From Collinsella aerofaciens (GTDB lineage Bacteria > Actinomycetota > Coriobacteriia > Coriobacteriales > Coriobacteriaceae), in contig NZ_WWSY01000007.1 in the NCBI RefSeq assembly GCF_009876115.1, positions 34,451 through 98,450 on the forward strand: a stretch of DNA of 64,000 nucleotides, in the 5' to 3' direction. Below the pieces are notes generated by a model. The model made no database searches and had not been told where the DNA came from. It worked only from the letters and a program-made list of their open reading frames with translations. Of the stretch, positions 1 through 11,920 are shown in pieces. A program made the position numbers and the translations under genes. Position 1 is the first letter of the stretch, and every line of letters begins with the position of its first letter.

Positions 1-1
1 C

Positions 2-466
2 ATGATCGGGGCTACCGACACCCAGGTCGTCTTTGAGGCCGGCAACACCACCTACGTGTCGCGCCGCATCGAGGGCGTGTACCCCAACTACAAGCAGCTC
101 ATCCCCGATTCGTGCGTGACGAGCGTCAAGATCGACGTCGCCGCCTTTAACGCCGCCCTCAAGCGCGTGGCCGTTATCGCGAGCGCCAACCCCGCCGTCA
201 AGTTCGAGATCGATGTCGAGAACGGGCAGATGGGCCTGTCCTCCATTTCCAATGACCAGGACCTTGCGCAGGAGACGATCGATGTCGAGGCCGAGGGCGA
301 GTCGGGCACCATCGCCTTCAACTACCACTACATCTTTGGCTGCCTCAATGCCCTGTCCAAGGAGAAGGAGATCACGCTGGAGCTCAAGAGCTACTCGCAG
401 GCGGGCATCTTCAAGTCCTACGACAAGATCAACTACCTGTACCTGGTCATGCCGGTCCGCATCTAG
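2..466 (+). CDS. dnaN: DNA polymerase III beta subunit (sliding clamp), C-terminal part
   Basis: The 154 visible residues are the last part of the beta sliding clamp, which tethers the replicative polymerase to DNA. The gene begins before the window, so the ATG at position 2 is an internal methionine rather than the true start. Family features seen are the PNYKQLIP stretch and the C-terminal YLVMPVRI, which matches the conserved clamp ending. The next gene, recF, starts 10 bases after the stop codon, giving the usual origin-proximal dnaN-recF order. Identification is firm. Only the N-terminal clamp domains are missing, because of the window edge. Confidence 0.95.
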   Translation: MIGATDTQVVFEAGNTTYVSRRIEGVYPNYKQLIPDSCVTSVKIDVAAFNAALKRVAVIASANPAVKFEIDVENGQMGLSSISNDQDLAQETIDVEAEGESGTIAFNYHYIFGCLNALSKEKEITLELKSYSQAGIFKSYDKINYLYLVMPVRI

Positions 467-476
467 CAACTGCCCT

Positions 477-1583
477 ATGACCATGTTCGCCCGCGATCTT
501 TCCGTCGCGCACTACCGCAGCTTCGATAGCTATCGCCTTGCCCTGGACGAGGGCGTGACGATACTTGCGGGACCCAACGCGGCGGGAAAGACCAATCTCA
601 TAGAGGCGCTGCAGCTGCTGACGAGCGGCGCCTCGTTTAGGCATCCGACCGCAGCCGAGCTCGTCCATGACGGCGTGGGCTCGTGCAAGGTCGAGCTGAG
701 GCTCGAGGGCGACGGCCGCGTGCTTGATATGGGATTGAGCGCGGAGGACGGTAAACGCTCGTTTAGCCGCAACGGCAAGAGATGCTCTGCCGCCGGTGTG
801 CGCGGGGTTCTGCCGAGCGTGCTGTTTTGCCCCGACCATCTGGACATGGTTAAGCGAGGCGCCAGTGTGCGCCGCGCCGCCCTCGACGACTTTGGCATGC
901 AACTGAGCGCACGCTATGCCGATCTTGCGAGCACCTATGGTCGCTGCGTGACCCAGCGTAACGCCTTGCTCAAGGAGGCCTGGTGCTGCCGCGAGATGCT
1001 CGGCGCGTGGAACGATTCGATTGCCCGCGCGGGCGCGGCTCTGCTCGTGCACCGGTTGGCCCTGCTCGACCGGCTGGCGGGCCATGTGCGTACTGCCTAC
1101 GGGCAAGTGGCGTCCGGTGAAGCCGCCAACGTGTCCTATGCGTCCACGCTGGGGGATTTGCCCCAGGTCGATGATCGCGAAGAGCTGAAGGGCTGGGCGT
1201 ACGAGCGCATGCTGGCTGCCCTTGATGAGCACGCCGACGAGGAAATTCGCCGCGGCGTGACGTTGGTGGGACCGCATCGCGACGAGATTGAGTTTGCTGT
1301 GGCGGGTCGCTCCGCCCGTTCATTTGCCAGCCAAGGTCAGCAGCGAACGTTGGTTCTGGCCTGGAAGGTGGCGGAGGTGGCCGTGGCTCGCGATGTCCTG
1401 GGCACCGCCCCACTGCTGCTTTTGGACGACGTGATGAGCGAACTCGACGGCGAACGCCGCGGTGCTTTCCTGCGGCTGATCGGCGATGATATCCAGACGG
1501 TCATAACCACGACCAACCTGGGGTACTTTACCGATGACCTGCTTGATCGAGCCAAGGTGGTGAGCATGGGTGAGACGTGCTAA
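477..1583 (+). CDS. recF: RecF recombination/replication repair ATPase
   Basis: RecF is an SMC-like ATPase that loads RecA onto gapped DNA through RecFOR. The 368-residue product has a Walker A motif GPNAAGKT at about residues 32-39, a signature segment SQGQQRT, and a Walker B LLLLDDVMSELD near residues 313-324. The length matches the family. The reading frame stays open back to 213, inside dnaN, but homology begins at MTMFARDLSVAHYRSF, so the ATG at 477 (or 483) is the likely start. It overlaps the next gene by 14 bases, which implies translational coupling in a dnaN-recF-dciA operon. Confidence 0.95.
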   Translation: MTMFARDLSVAHYRSFDSYRLALDEGVTILAGPNAAGKTNLIEALQLLTSGASFRHPTAAELVHDGVGSCKVELRLEGDGRVLDMGLSAEDGKRSFSRNGKRCSAAGVRGVLPSVLFCPDHLDMVKRGASVRRAALDDFGMQLSARYADLASTYGRCVTQRNALLKEAWCCREMLGAWNDSIARAGAALLVHRLALLDRLAGHVRTAYGQVASGEAANVSYASTLGDLPQVDDREELKGWAYERMLAALDEHADEEIRRGVTLVGPHRDEIEFAVAGRSARSFASQGQQRTLVLAWKVAEVAVARDVLGTAPLLLLDDVMSELDGERRGAFLRLIGDDIQTVITTTNLGYFTDDLLDRAKVVSMGETC

Positions 1584-2133
1584 TTACGAGCGCGAGAGCG
1601 AAACGGTCGCCTTCAGTGGCTTGTTGAACGCAGAGCGCCAGCGCATCCTGGCGGCTGCGACCCCTGAGCGCCGTGCGCAGATGGAGGCCGCCGAGGAGTC
1701 GCGCGCGGTCTATCGCGCGTGGAACGCGGTGTGCTCGGGCACGCGCGAGGGGCGGCATGTGACGGGCCTGCGCTACCTGCCCGAGTCCAATGAGCTGCTG
1801 GTATATCTCGACTCGCCCTCGTGGACGCAGGAAATGACGTTGTTGCGCGAGATCATCCGCGCGCGCATGGAGCGCGCCGGTGCGCATGTGGATGGCCTGG
1901 TGTTCAAAACCACCGCGCCCGGTCACACGCCGCCCGCCGCCAAGGAGCGCCTTCGCCCAGCGGCGACCGAGCGCCCGCCGGCCCCACACGCCGACCTCAG
2001 CGATGCCGAGCGCACCGAGATTGAGCGCCAAGTGGCGCCCATCGAAGACCAAAAACTGCGCGAGGCCCTCGAGAACGCCATGAGAGCCAGTGCCGAGTGG
2101 GCCAAGGGCGTGCAAAGCAAAAAAGAGCCTTAA
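1570..2133 (+). CDS. DUF721 / DciA-like protein
   Basis: This 187-residue protein lies between recF and gyrB, where actinobacteria usually carry a DUF721 (DciA-type) gene. DciA proteins in bacteria lacking DnaC help load the DnaB replicative helicase. The central part (LRYLPESNELLVYLDSPSW, then an LREIIRARM helix) resembles the DUF721 core fold. The C-terminal third is a charged, proline- and alanine-rich helical tail. The start is GTG at 1570, overlapping the end of recF. A rho-independent terminator follows at 2161-2189. Assignment rests on position and weak motif similarity, and helicase loading is inferred only from the family. Confidence 0.7.
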   Translation: MRRANYERESETVAFSGLLNAERQRILAAATPERRAQMEAAEESRAVYRAWNAVCSGTREGRHVTGLRYLPESNELLVYLDSPSWTQEMTLLREIIRARMERAGAHVDGLVFKTTAPGHTPPAAKERLRPAATERPPAPHADLSDAERTEIERQVAPIEDQKLREALENAMRASAEWAKGVQSKKEP

Positions 2134-2160
2134 ATCGCATCTGGTGGCCTTGTAGAGCCA

Positions 2161-2189
2161 AATACCATCGTTCCCGAGGGTATTTTTTT
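2161..2189 (+). terminator. Terminator after the recF-dciA operon
   Basis: A ten-base stem AATACCATCG/CGAGGGTATT with one mismatch closes a four-base loop and runs into seven T residues. It ends the dnaN-recF-dciA transcript about 50 bases before gyrB, so gyrB probably has its own promoter in 2190-2225. Confidence 0.75.
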
Positions 2190-2196
2190 ACGATAA

Positions 2197-4269
<2,073 letters not shown>

Positions 4270-4270
4270 C

Positions 4271-4364
4271 TTTCCCAGGCACCCCATCTTGCCCTTCAGG
4301 ATTTCGGGCGCCGCACGCAAGGCGCGCGCCCTCATCCTTCAGGGCAACCTGGGGCACCTGGAAA
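4271..4364. repeat. Long segmented hairpin between gyrB and gyrA
   Basis: Starting one base after the gyrB stop, the two halves of this 94-base segment are complementary in five short helices of about 5-7 bp: CCAGG, CCCCA, TTGCCCT, AGGAT and GGGCGC with their partners. They are separated by two-base symmetric mismatches, and two of these oppose identical dinucleotides (CA/CA and TC/TC). There is no T-tract, so it is not a standard terminator. It could act as an RNA processing or attenuation element between the gyrase subunits. Confidence 0.65.
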
Positions 4365-4447
4365 ACCTAGGAGGGTTATCCGGTGTTCCCGGTAATTCGT
4401 CTCCGTGGTAGGGAACTAATGGACCACGCAAACCATGAGGAGGTAAC

Positions 4448-7189
4448 GTGGCAGACGATATCAACAATAACGAGGGTATGGGCGAGGCCGGCGATGCCGG
4501 CATGCCCGACGATTTGAAGCGCCTGCTCGCCCGTGCTGAGCAGGGCGAGGACGGCGATCCGGACGCCTATAACCCCGATGCCGATGATGATGAGGAAGAG
4601 GACGACGACGGTGAGCTCGAGGAGAGCTTTGGCGAAGTCGACCGTGGCGCCTCGGCCGGCGAGGATATCAACGGCGGCCAGCTCCAGATTTCGGAGTTCG
4701 GTCGCGAGATGAAGCAGTCGTTTATCGAGTATTCGATGTCGGTTATCACGGCGCGCGCCCTGCCGGACGTGCGCGACGGCTTAAAGCCGGTACACCGCCG
4801 TATCCTGTATGCGATGAACGAGAGCGGCATCTACCCCAACCGCCCACATAAGAAGTCGGCCTGGACGGTCGGCGAAGTTATCGGTAAGTACCACCCGCAT
4901 GGCGACTACGCGGTCTATGAGGCCATGGTCCGCCTGGCGCAGTGGTTCTCCATGCGCACGCCGCTCATCGACGGTCACGGCAACTTCGGTAACATCGACG
5001 GCGACGGCGCGGCGGCCATGCGTTACACCGAGAGCCGCCTAGCAAAGCCCGCCATGGAATTGCTGCGTGACTTGCAGAAGGATACCGTCGACTGGCAGCC
5101 CAACTACGACGAATCGCTCGCCGAGCCTCAGGCGCTGCCTGCGCGCTTCCCCAACCTGCTGGTCAACGGCAGCCAGGGCATCGCCGTCGGCATGGCCACC
5201 AATATCGCCCCGCATAACCTCACCGAGGCGATCGAGGCAACCTGCTACCTGATCGATAATCCCGACGCCACTGTCGACGAGCTCATGCAGATCATGCCCG
5301 GTCCGGACTTCCCCACCGGCGCCATCATCATGGGCAGTGCCGGTATTAAGCAGAGCTACGAGACCGGCCGTGGCTCCATTACCGTGCGCGCCAAGGCTCA
5401 CGTGGAGTCCACCAAGACCGGCCGCAGCCGCCTGGTCTTTACCGAGATTCCCTACATGGTCAACAAGGGCACCCTGCAGGAGAAGATCGCCCAGCTCGTC
5501 AACGACAAGCGCATCGAGGGTATCTCGGATATGCGCGATGAGTCCAACCAGAAGGGTATCCGTCTGGTCATCGAACTCAAGAAGGGCGTCATCCCGCAGG
5601 TCGTGCTCAACAACCTGTACAAGTACACCTCGCTGCAGACGACCTTTGGCGCCAACAACCTGGCGCTTGTCAACGGCGTTCCCAAATGCCTGAGCCTGCG
5701 CGAGATGCTGCAGCACTACATCGACCACCAGGTCGACGTCGTCACTCGCCGCACCCGCTTCGACCTTAAGAAGGCTCAGGCCCGCGCGCATATCCTCGAG
5801 GGTTACCTGATGGCCCTTGACCATATCGACGAGGTCATCAGCATCATCCGTTCCTCGCAGACCGATTCCGAGGCCAGCAGCCGCCTGATCGAGCGCTTTG
5901 GCTTTACGCCCGAGCAGACCACGGCCATCCTCGAGATGAAGCTGCGCCGCCTGACTGGCCTGGAGCGCGACAAGATCCAGGAAGAGCTGGACGGCCTGCG
6001 CCGCGCCATCGCCTACTACGAGGACCTGCTGGCGCACGAGGAGAAGATCCTGGGCGTCATTAAGGAAGAGATGCGCGAGATCTCCAAGAAGTTTGGCGAT
6101 AAGCGCCGCACCGAGATCAGCCAGGTCGAGAAGGACCTGGACGTCGAGGACCTCATTGCCGACGAGGACATGGTCGTGACCATCACCCACACCGGCTATG
6201 TCAAGCGCATCCCGGTGGCCGCCTACCGCGCCCAGAAACGCGGCGGCAAGGGCGTGTCGGGCGTCAACCTCAAAGAGGACGACGTCATCGACGAGATGTT
6301 CATCGCGTCCACGCACGAGTACGTGCTGTTCTTCTCGAGCAAGGGTAAGGTCTATCGCCTGAAGGTGCACGAGCTGCCGGTGGGTACGCGCCAGGCACGC
6401 GGTACCGCGATCGTCAACCTGCTGCCCTTCGAGGAGGGCGAGAAGATCGCGAGCGTCATCAGCTGCCGCGAGTTCCCTGCCGACGAGTACCTGATGTTTG
6501 CCACCAAGAGCGGCATGGTCAAGAAGACCGTAATGAGCGCATATGACCGCAGCCGCCGCGACGGCCTGATCGCTATCAACCTGCGTGACGACGACGCGCT
6601 GCTAAACGTGCGCCGCGTGCGCGAGGGCGACAAGATTATTCTGGCCACCACCGCGGGCAAGGCGATCATGTTCTCCGAGGAGCAGGTGCGCGCCACCGGC
6701 CGCGATACTAGCGGCGTTCGCGGTATCGGTATGAAGGACGGTGTGAGCGTTCTGGGCATGGAAGTCACTAACGGCAACGGCGATCTATTCGTCATCACCG
6801 AGCGCGGCTACGGCAAGCGCACGCCGGTCGCGGACTACCCGGAGCAGAATCGCGGCGGCCAGGGCGTCTACACCATCCAAATGACCGAGCGTAAGGGCAA
6901 CCTCGCGGCCATGAAGACGGTGGGCCCGCAGCACGAGCTGTTCATCGTGACGGAAGGCGCGACGGTCATTCGCGTCAAGACCGACGAGATCAGCCAGACC
7001 GGCCGCGCCACCCAGGGTGTCAAGATGATGACCGTCGACGACAACGACCGCATCTGCGCCGTAGCTCGCATGACAGCCGCCAAAGAGAAGCCCGAGGGCG
7101 AAGCCACAGAAGACGGCTCTGCACCCGAAGAAACCCCTGTCGATCTAGGCGACGGCAACGACATGCCAGAAGATCTCCTCGACGAGTAA
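4448..7189 (+). CDS. gyrA: DNA gyrase subunit A
   Basis: GyrA is the DNA cleavage/religation subunit. The 913-residue protein has the winged-helix and tower region with catalytic Tyr193 in RYTESRLAK, and a C-terminal beta-pinwheel of GyrA repeats with the GQGVYT gyrase-box-like segment. The first ~80 residues form an extension rich in Asp/Glu before the conserved [20 protein letters not shown]. In the quinolone-determining region the order is [10 protein letters not shown], so Tyr occupies the site equivalent to E. coli Ser83. The start is GTG at 4448 with GAGGAGGT at 4438-4444. The C-terminus is also acidic. A strong terminator follows at 7230. Confidence 0.97.
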   Translation: MADDINNNEGMGEAGDAGMPDDLKRLLARAEQGEDGDPDAYNPDADDDEEEDDDGELEESFGEVDRGASAGEDINGGQLQISEFGREMKQSFIEYSMSVITARALPDVRDGLKPVHRRILYAMNESGIYPNRPHKKSAWTVGEVIGKYHPHGDYAVYEAMVRLAQWFSMRTPLIDGHGNFGNIDGDGAAAMRYTESRLAKPAMELLRDLQKDTVDWQPNYDESLAEPQALPARFPNLLVNGSQGIAVGMATNIAPHNLTEAIEATCYLIDNPDATVDELMQIMPGPDFPTGAIIMGSAGIKQSYETGRGSITVRAKAHVESTKTGRSRLVFTEIPYMVNKGTLQEKIAQLVNDKRIEGISDMRDESNQKGIRLVIELKKGVIPQVVLNNLYKYTSLQTTFGANNLALVNGVPKCLSLREMLQHYIDHQVDVVTRRTRFDLKKAQARAHILEGYLMALDHIDEVISIIRSSQTDSEASSRLIERFGFTPEQTTAILEMKLRRLTGLERDKIQEELDGLRRAIAYYEDLLAHEEKILGVIKEEMREISKKFGDKRRTEISQVEKDLDVEDLIADEDMVVTITHTGYVKRIPVAAYRAQKRGGKGVSGVNLKEDDVIDEMFIASTHEYVLFFSSKGKVYRLKVHELPVGTRQARGTAIVNLLPFEEGEKIASVISCREFPADEYLMFATKSGMVKKTVMSAYDRSRRDGLIAINLRDDDALLNVRRVREGDKIILATTAGKAIMFSEEQVRATGRDTSGVRGIGMKDGVSVLGMEVTNGNGDLFVITERGYGKRTPVADYPEQNRGGQGVYTIQMTERKGNLAAMKTVGPQHELFIVTEGATVIRVKTDEISQTGRATQGVKMMTVDDNDRICAVARMTAAKEKPEGEATEDGSAPEETPVDLGDGNDMPEDLLDE

Positions 7190-7229
7190 GAGGCCCTAGC
7201 TGGTGAAAATCATCAGACTCCATATATTG

Positions 7230-7262
7230 GCGGTCGGCGCACTGCGCGCCGACCGCTTTTTT
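7230..7262 (+). terminator. Terminator of gyrA
   Basis: A perfect 11-bp GC-rich stem GCGGTCGGCGC (7230-7240) and its complement (7246-7256) closes a five-base loop and is followed by six T residues. The T-tract also forms the outer end of the adjacent large inverted repeat. Confidence 0.9.
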
Positions 7263-7441
7263 GAAAATCTTTGAACCCCACGTCGGCCCCGGCTGCCCGG
7301 CGGCATGCGAAGTCGATCGCGAGTTCCGCACGAGCCGGAGAGCACTTAATGTGCTCTCCGTGCGAGCAGGACTGTCCGAGCAGGCGACTTCGCATGCCGC
7401 CGGGCAGCCGGGGCGAACACCCCTCAAAGATTTTCAAAAAA
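7257..7441. repeat. 185-bp compound inverted repeat (cruciform)
   Basis: Three nested pairs of complementary arms are visible: a perfect 18-bp outer pair at 7257-7274 and 7424-7441; a perfect 28-bp pair at 7287-7314 and 7386-7413; and a central hairpin GGAGAGCAC/GTGCTCTCC around loop TTAAT at 7341-7363, extended by GCACG/CGTGC. No credible gene lies inside. It fills the space between the gyrA terminator and the tRNA promoter. It may be a palindromic mobile element or a structured RNA. Confidence 0.85.
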
Positions 7442-7445
7442 GTTG

Positions 7446-7475
7446 TTGACGCGCGCGTAACGACTCGTCTAATAT
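7446..7475 (+). promoter_or_regulatory. Sigma70-type promoter of the tRNA array
   Basis: A TTGACG -35 element (7446-7451) and a TAATAT -10 element (7470-7475) are separated by 18 bases, and the first tRNA begins 15 bases after the -10 box. The match to the housekeeping consensus is good, as expected for a stable-RNA promoter. Confidence 0.7.
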
Positions 7476-7489
7476 ATCCCTTGCGCGAT

Positions 7490-7566
7490 GGACCTGTAGC
7501 TCAGTTGGTTAGAGCGTCCGGCTGATAACCGGGAGGTCACAAGTTCGAATCTTGTCAGGTCCACCA
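7490..7566 (+). tRNA. tRNA-Ile (GAU), copy 1
   Basis: The 77-base gene includes an encoded CCA. The acceptor stem GGACCTG/CAGGTCC, the anticodon loop CTGATAA with anticodon GAT, and the T-loop TTCGAAT are all present. It is the first unit of a tandem array in which tRNA-Ile and tRNA-Ala alternate. Confidence 0.97.
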
Positions 7567-7577
7567 CTTTCTTTCGC

Positions 7578-7622
7578 AATAAACACCCCAGCGAGAGCCG
7601 AGTCGCCGCTGGGGTGTTTATT
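7578..7622 (+). repeat. Hairpin spacer between tRNA-Ile and tRNA-Ala, copy 1
   Basis: A perfect 16-bp stem (7578-7593 with 7607-7622) with a 13-base loop separates the two tRNAs. It lacks a run of Ts after the stem. It may therefore act as a processing signal rather than a full terminator. Confidence 0.8.
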
Positions 7623-7633
7623 ACTGTCTCCGT

Positions 7634-7709
7634 GGGGGTTTAGCTCAGCTGGGAGAGCGCGGGCTTTGCAAGCCTGAGGTCAGGGGTTCGATCCCCCTAA
7701 CCTCCACCA
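7634..7709 (+). tRNA. tRNA-Ala (UGC), copy 1
   Basis: The 76-base gene includes encoded CCA and has anticodon TGC in the loop TTTGCAA. Its acceptor stem GGGGGTT/AACCTCC contains the G3-U70 wobble pair that identifies alanine tRNAs. Confidence 0.97.
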
Positions 7710-7713
7710 TGAT

Positions 7714-7790
7714 GGACCTGTAGCTCAGTTGGTTAGAGCGTCCGGCTGATAACCGGGAGGTCACAAGTTCGAATCTTGTCAGGTCCACCA
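7714..7790 (+). tRNA. tRNA-Ile (GAU), copy 2
   Basis: This is an exact repeat of copy 1, displaced by 224 bases, with anticodon GAT and encoded CCA. Confidence 0.97.
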
Positions 7791-7801
7791 CTTTCTTTCG
7801 C

Positions 7802-7846
7802 AATAAACACCCCAGCGAGAGCCGAGTCGCCGCTGGGGTGTTTATT
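7802..7846 (+). repeat. Hairpin spacer between tRNA-Ile and tRNA-Ala, copy 2
   Basis: This is the same 16-bp stem and 13-base loop as the first spacer, displaced by 224 bases. Confidence 0.8.
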
Positions 7847-7857
7847 ACTGTCTCCGT

Positions 7858-7933
7858 GGGGGTTTAGCTCAGCTGGGAGAGCGCGGGCTTTGCAAGCCTG
7901 AGGTCAGGGGTTCGATCCCCCTAACCTCCACCA
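7858..7933 (+). tRNA. tRNA-Ala (UGC), copy 2
   Basis: This is an exact repeat of the first tRNA-Ala, with anticodon TGC, the G3-U70 pair and encoded CCA. Confidence 0.97.
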
Positions 7934-7937
7934 TGAT

Positions 7938-8014
7938 GGACCTGTAGCTCAGTTGGTTAGAGCGTCCGGCTGATAACCGGGAGGTCACAAGTTCGAATCT
8001 TGTCAGGTCCACCA
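7938..8014 (+). tRNA. tRNA-Ile (GAU), copy 3
   Basis: The third identical tRNA-Ile ends the array. No third tRNA-Ala follows, and the terminator at 8029 comes directly after it. Confidence 0.97.
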
Positions 8015-8028
8015 TCAAAACTGTGAAG

Positions 8029-8058
8029 AGCCCTGGGGCGTTGCCTCAGGGCTTTTTT
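8029..8058 (+). terminator. Terminator of the tRNA array
   Basis: An 11-bp stem AGCCCTGGGGC/GCCTCAGGGCT with one G-T pair is followed by six Ts, ending the five-gene tRNA transcript. Confidence 0.88.
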
Positions 8059-8172
8059 CTTGTCTGCGATAAATCTCATTTTGGTTTTGTGTGCTGTGCG
8101 AAAGTTTGGGTAGTATAGCTATTCAATGCGGCGGGCTGCCGCGTGTTAACCGCTACGTACCGGAGGTGTTCC

Positions 8173-8673
8173 ATGGTTCGTGTCGACATAGAGACCATCG
8201 TCATGGCCGCCGGTCCCGTGCCATCGCTTATCGTACTTCGTGAGCGCAGCAGCAAATCGGACTCGCCCGCGCCGCTGCGTTCCCTTTCCATTCAGACTGG
8301 TTCGTTTGAAGCTGCTGCCATCAGCCGCGGCATCGATAGCGGCCGCGCCGAGCGCCCGATTACCCATGACCTGCTGCTCGACACCGTCGACGCCCTGGGC
8401 GCCAAGCTCGAGCGCATCGAGATCGTTCGCGCCGAGCCGCCGGTGTTCTACGCGACGATCGTCGTACTGGCCGATGGCGAGGAGCGCAAGATCGACGCCC
8501 GTCCCAGTGATGCCATTGCCCTTGCCGTGCGCAGCAATGCTCCCATGTTTGTGGAGGACGACATCATGAATCGCCTGGGCACTGTTTCTACCCACGCCGA
8601 GGAAGTCGACGACGAGCAGGAGTTCGAGAAGTTCGACGAGTTCGTCCATACGCTCTCCCCCGATGACTTCTAA
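8173..8673 (+). CDS. Bifunctional nuclease (DUF151) family protein
   Basis: This 166-residue protein matches the DUF151 family. Its plant and bacterial members have been described as bifunctional nucleases, although most bacterial members are uncharacterised. The recognisable core is the segment FYATIVVLADGEERKIDARPSDAIALAVRSNAPMFV at about residues 96-131, whose KIDARPSDAIALA motif is diagnostic. The N-terminal half contains LRERSSKSD and the C-terminus is acidic. The start is the ATG at 8173 with GGAGGT at 8162-8167. An in-frame start at 8143 has no ribosome-binding site. The stop codon touches the following reading frame, suggesting a small operon with the next two genes. Confidence 0.85.
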   Translation: MVRVDIETIVMAAGPVPSLIVLRERSSKSDSPAPLRSLSIQTGSFEAAAISRGIDSGRAERPITHDLLLDTVDALGAKLERIEIVRAEPPVFYATIVVLADGEERKIDARPSDAIALAVRSNAPMFVEDDIMNRLGTVSTHAEEVDDEQEFEKFDEFVHTLSPDDF

Positions 8674-8703
8674 ATGTCTGGCACGCGAGCGGAGAGGTCG
8701 CTG

Positions 8704-9060
8704 ATGGGTACCCGCGTATCGGCTGAAGCGGCCGCCATCGCGCGTGAAGCCCAGATGCGCTCGGAGGCTTCTGAGGCGGCTCGCATTGCCTATGTGACGC
8801 AGGCCCGCACGCTTCGCGAGCGCCGCGGCTCGTTTATCAAGATGGTTGTCGTCTCCGCCCTTGTCGCGGCAATCTGCTCGCGCCTTCGTGGTACAGTTGG
8901 TGCGCTTGGGTTTTCGATTTCAACAGGCTTGGTAATCTGGGGCGTGGTCGATGCAGTAATGCTGACCAACCAGATCAAGGTACTCGACAAGCGCGCGATG
9001 GATATGATGCGCGCCCGCGACGCCGCCGCCAAGATTGCTGCCGAGGCACAAGAACTGTAA
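8704..9060 (+). CDS. Small membrane protein of unknown function
   Basis: I do not recognise this 118-residue protein. It has an alanine/glutamate-rich amphipathic N-terminus (residues 5-40), two likely membrane helices (about 46-59 and 66-88) and a charged helical C-terminus. The ATG at 8704 is preferred because GGAGAGG lies at 8691-8697. The in-frame ATG at 8674 follows the previous stop codon directly and lacks such a site. It is flanked closely by the DUF151 gene and another unknown gene, so the three are probably cotranscribed. Confidence 0.65.
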   Translation: MGTRVSAEAAAIAREAQMRSEASEAARIAYVTQARTLRERRGSFIKMVVVSALVAAICSRLRGTVGALGFSISTGLVIWGVVDAVMLTNQIKVLDKRAMDMMRARDAAAKIAAEAQEL

Positions 9061-9090
9061 CGACGCCGGACTCGATGGGAAGGTCTAAAG

Positions 9091-9540
9091 ATGGCACAGG
9101 ATATGCAGGACGCCGGTAACGTCTCCGCCGAGCTCGACGCCATGGTGTGTGACCTGATTGGTGCGTTCTTGGACGACCTTGCCGTCGGCGAGAATCCGGG
9201 CGTAGTTGTGGCAATTGAGGACGCTGCTTCCAACCGATATCTGGCGGCGCTCGATGAGGATGGCGAAGAGGCGTGCCTCGAGGCTGCCACCAACTTTATC
9301 TCCGAGCACAAGATGGGTCTTAAGGACGAGGGGCTGGGCCGCATCGCCCGTTACGCCATCGGCTACACCGGTTGTGTCGAAATTGACGGCGGCTATCACG
9401 ACGCCCTGCTCGTGAGCTTCTTCGAAACCACGCTCGAGAGCGGTTTTTCGGCATACGTGCTGTATGAGGGCATGGGCGCCGGCGATGGTTTTATGTGGAG
9501 CGACCCTGAACCTGCAGGTGAGGAAACCTCTCTTATCTAA
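9091..9540 (+). CDS. Conserved-looking cytoplasmic protein of unknown function
   Basis: This 149-residue acidic protein has no signal peptide or membrane helix and no motif I can name. It starts MAQDMQDAGN after a GGGAAGG ribosome-binding site and has coding-type codon use. Segments such as LGRIARYAIGYTGCVEIDGGYHDALLVSFFE suggest a compact alpha/beta fold. It is the last gene of the probable 8173-9540 operon. typA follows 117 bases later. Function is unknown. Confidence 0.7.
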   Translation: MAQDMQDAGNVSAELDAMVCDLIGAFLDDLAVGENPGVVVAIEDAASNRYLAALDEDGEEACLEAATNFISEHKMGLKDEGLGRIARYAIGYTGCVEIDGGYHDALLVSFFETTLESGFSAYVLYEGMGAGDGFMWSDPEPAGEETSLI

Positions 9541-9657
9541 AATCGCTAAAATAAACGAGTTTTCGGTAAAAGGCTCAATATTCCCGCTGAGCGTTGTATC
9601 GCTGGGCGGGCCGCATACGCGTGCCGTTTGTATATGGATAGAAGATAGGGGAACTAC

Positions 9658-11496
<1,839 letters not shown>

Positions 11497-11524
11497 GCAC
11501 TGGGGCTTATAACCGCCAATAAGA

Positions 11525-11558
11525 AAGGGCGTCGACCGCAATGGTCGGCGCCCTTTTT
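11525..11558 (+). terminator. Terminator of typA
   Basis: A 13-bp stem AAGGGCGTCGACC/GGTCGGCGCCCTT (one G-T pair) around GCAAT is followed by a short T-run. Confidence 0.88.
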
Positions 11559-11586
11559 GGTGCAAGGGGACAGGTTACTTTGCACC
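11559..11586. repeat. REP-like hairpin, GGGGACAGG type
   Basis: Short arms GGTGCAA/TTTGCACC enclose a loop containing GGGGACAGGTTAC. The same hairpin appears in inverse orientation at 19292-19320 and in diverged form at 57818-57846. Confidence 0.6.
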
Positions 11587-11920
11587 ACGGTGGAGGAGGT
11601 TATCCCCCCGAGTGGCTTTTCAGGCAAAGTTAAGTTGTTTAAACATATACATAATTCCACAGAATATAACTGCTTTAATGCAAAACCGTTAACAGGTAAA
11701 TATCAACTGGTATTAAATTAAAAGACCTCTTTACCTGCGGTTTACATGATTGGTATCTATATTGTATTTTATGCATTGTGGCATAGACGAACCGTCTTAG
11801 AAGTTGCTCCCCAATGGGTTCTTGCAATGCGCTAGGTAGGTTCTCGTTGATGTTGGGGTTTGTGTTCGATCCGACGATTCGCCGTATTCCACACTGTGTT
11901 GTAGGAATTAGGGGACAACT
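11587..11920. other. AT-rich upstream region of the pilin operon
   Basis: No gene is visible. The region is clearly AT-richer than the flanking chromosome, especially 11630-11780, and probably carries the pilin promoter. One weak candidate is TTTACA (11741-11746) with TATTTT (11765-11770) at 18-base spacing. About 150 bases of untranslated leader would follow, ending in AGGGGA before the ATG at 11921. Confidence 0.4.

Noticed and set aside
213..476. Upstream extension of recF into dnaN
   Set aside because: The 88 extra residues are an out-of-frame reading of dnaN, and RecF homology begins at 477.
7490..8014. CRISPR array
   Set aside because: The repeats are 224 bp and consist of complete tRNA genes, with no spacers or cas genes.
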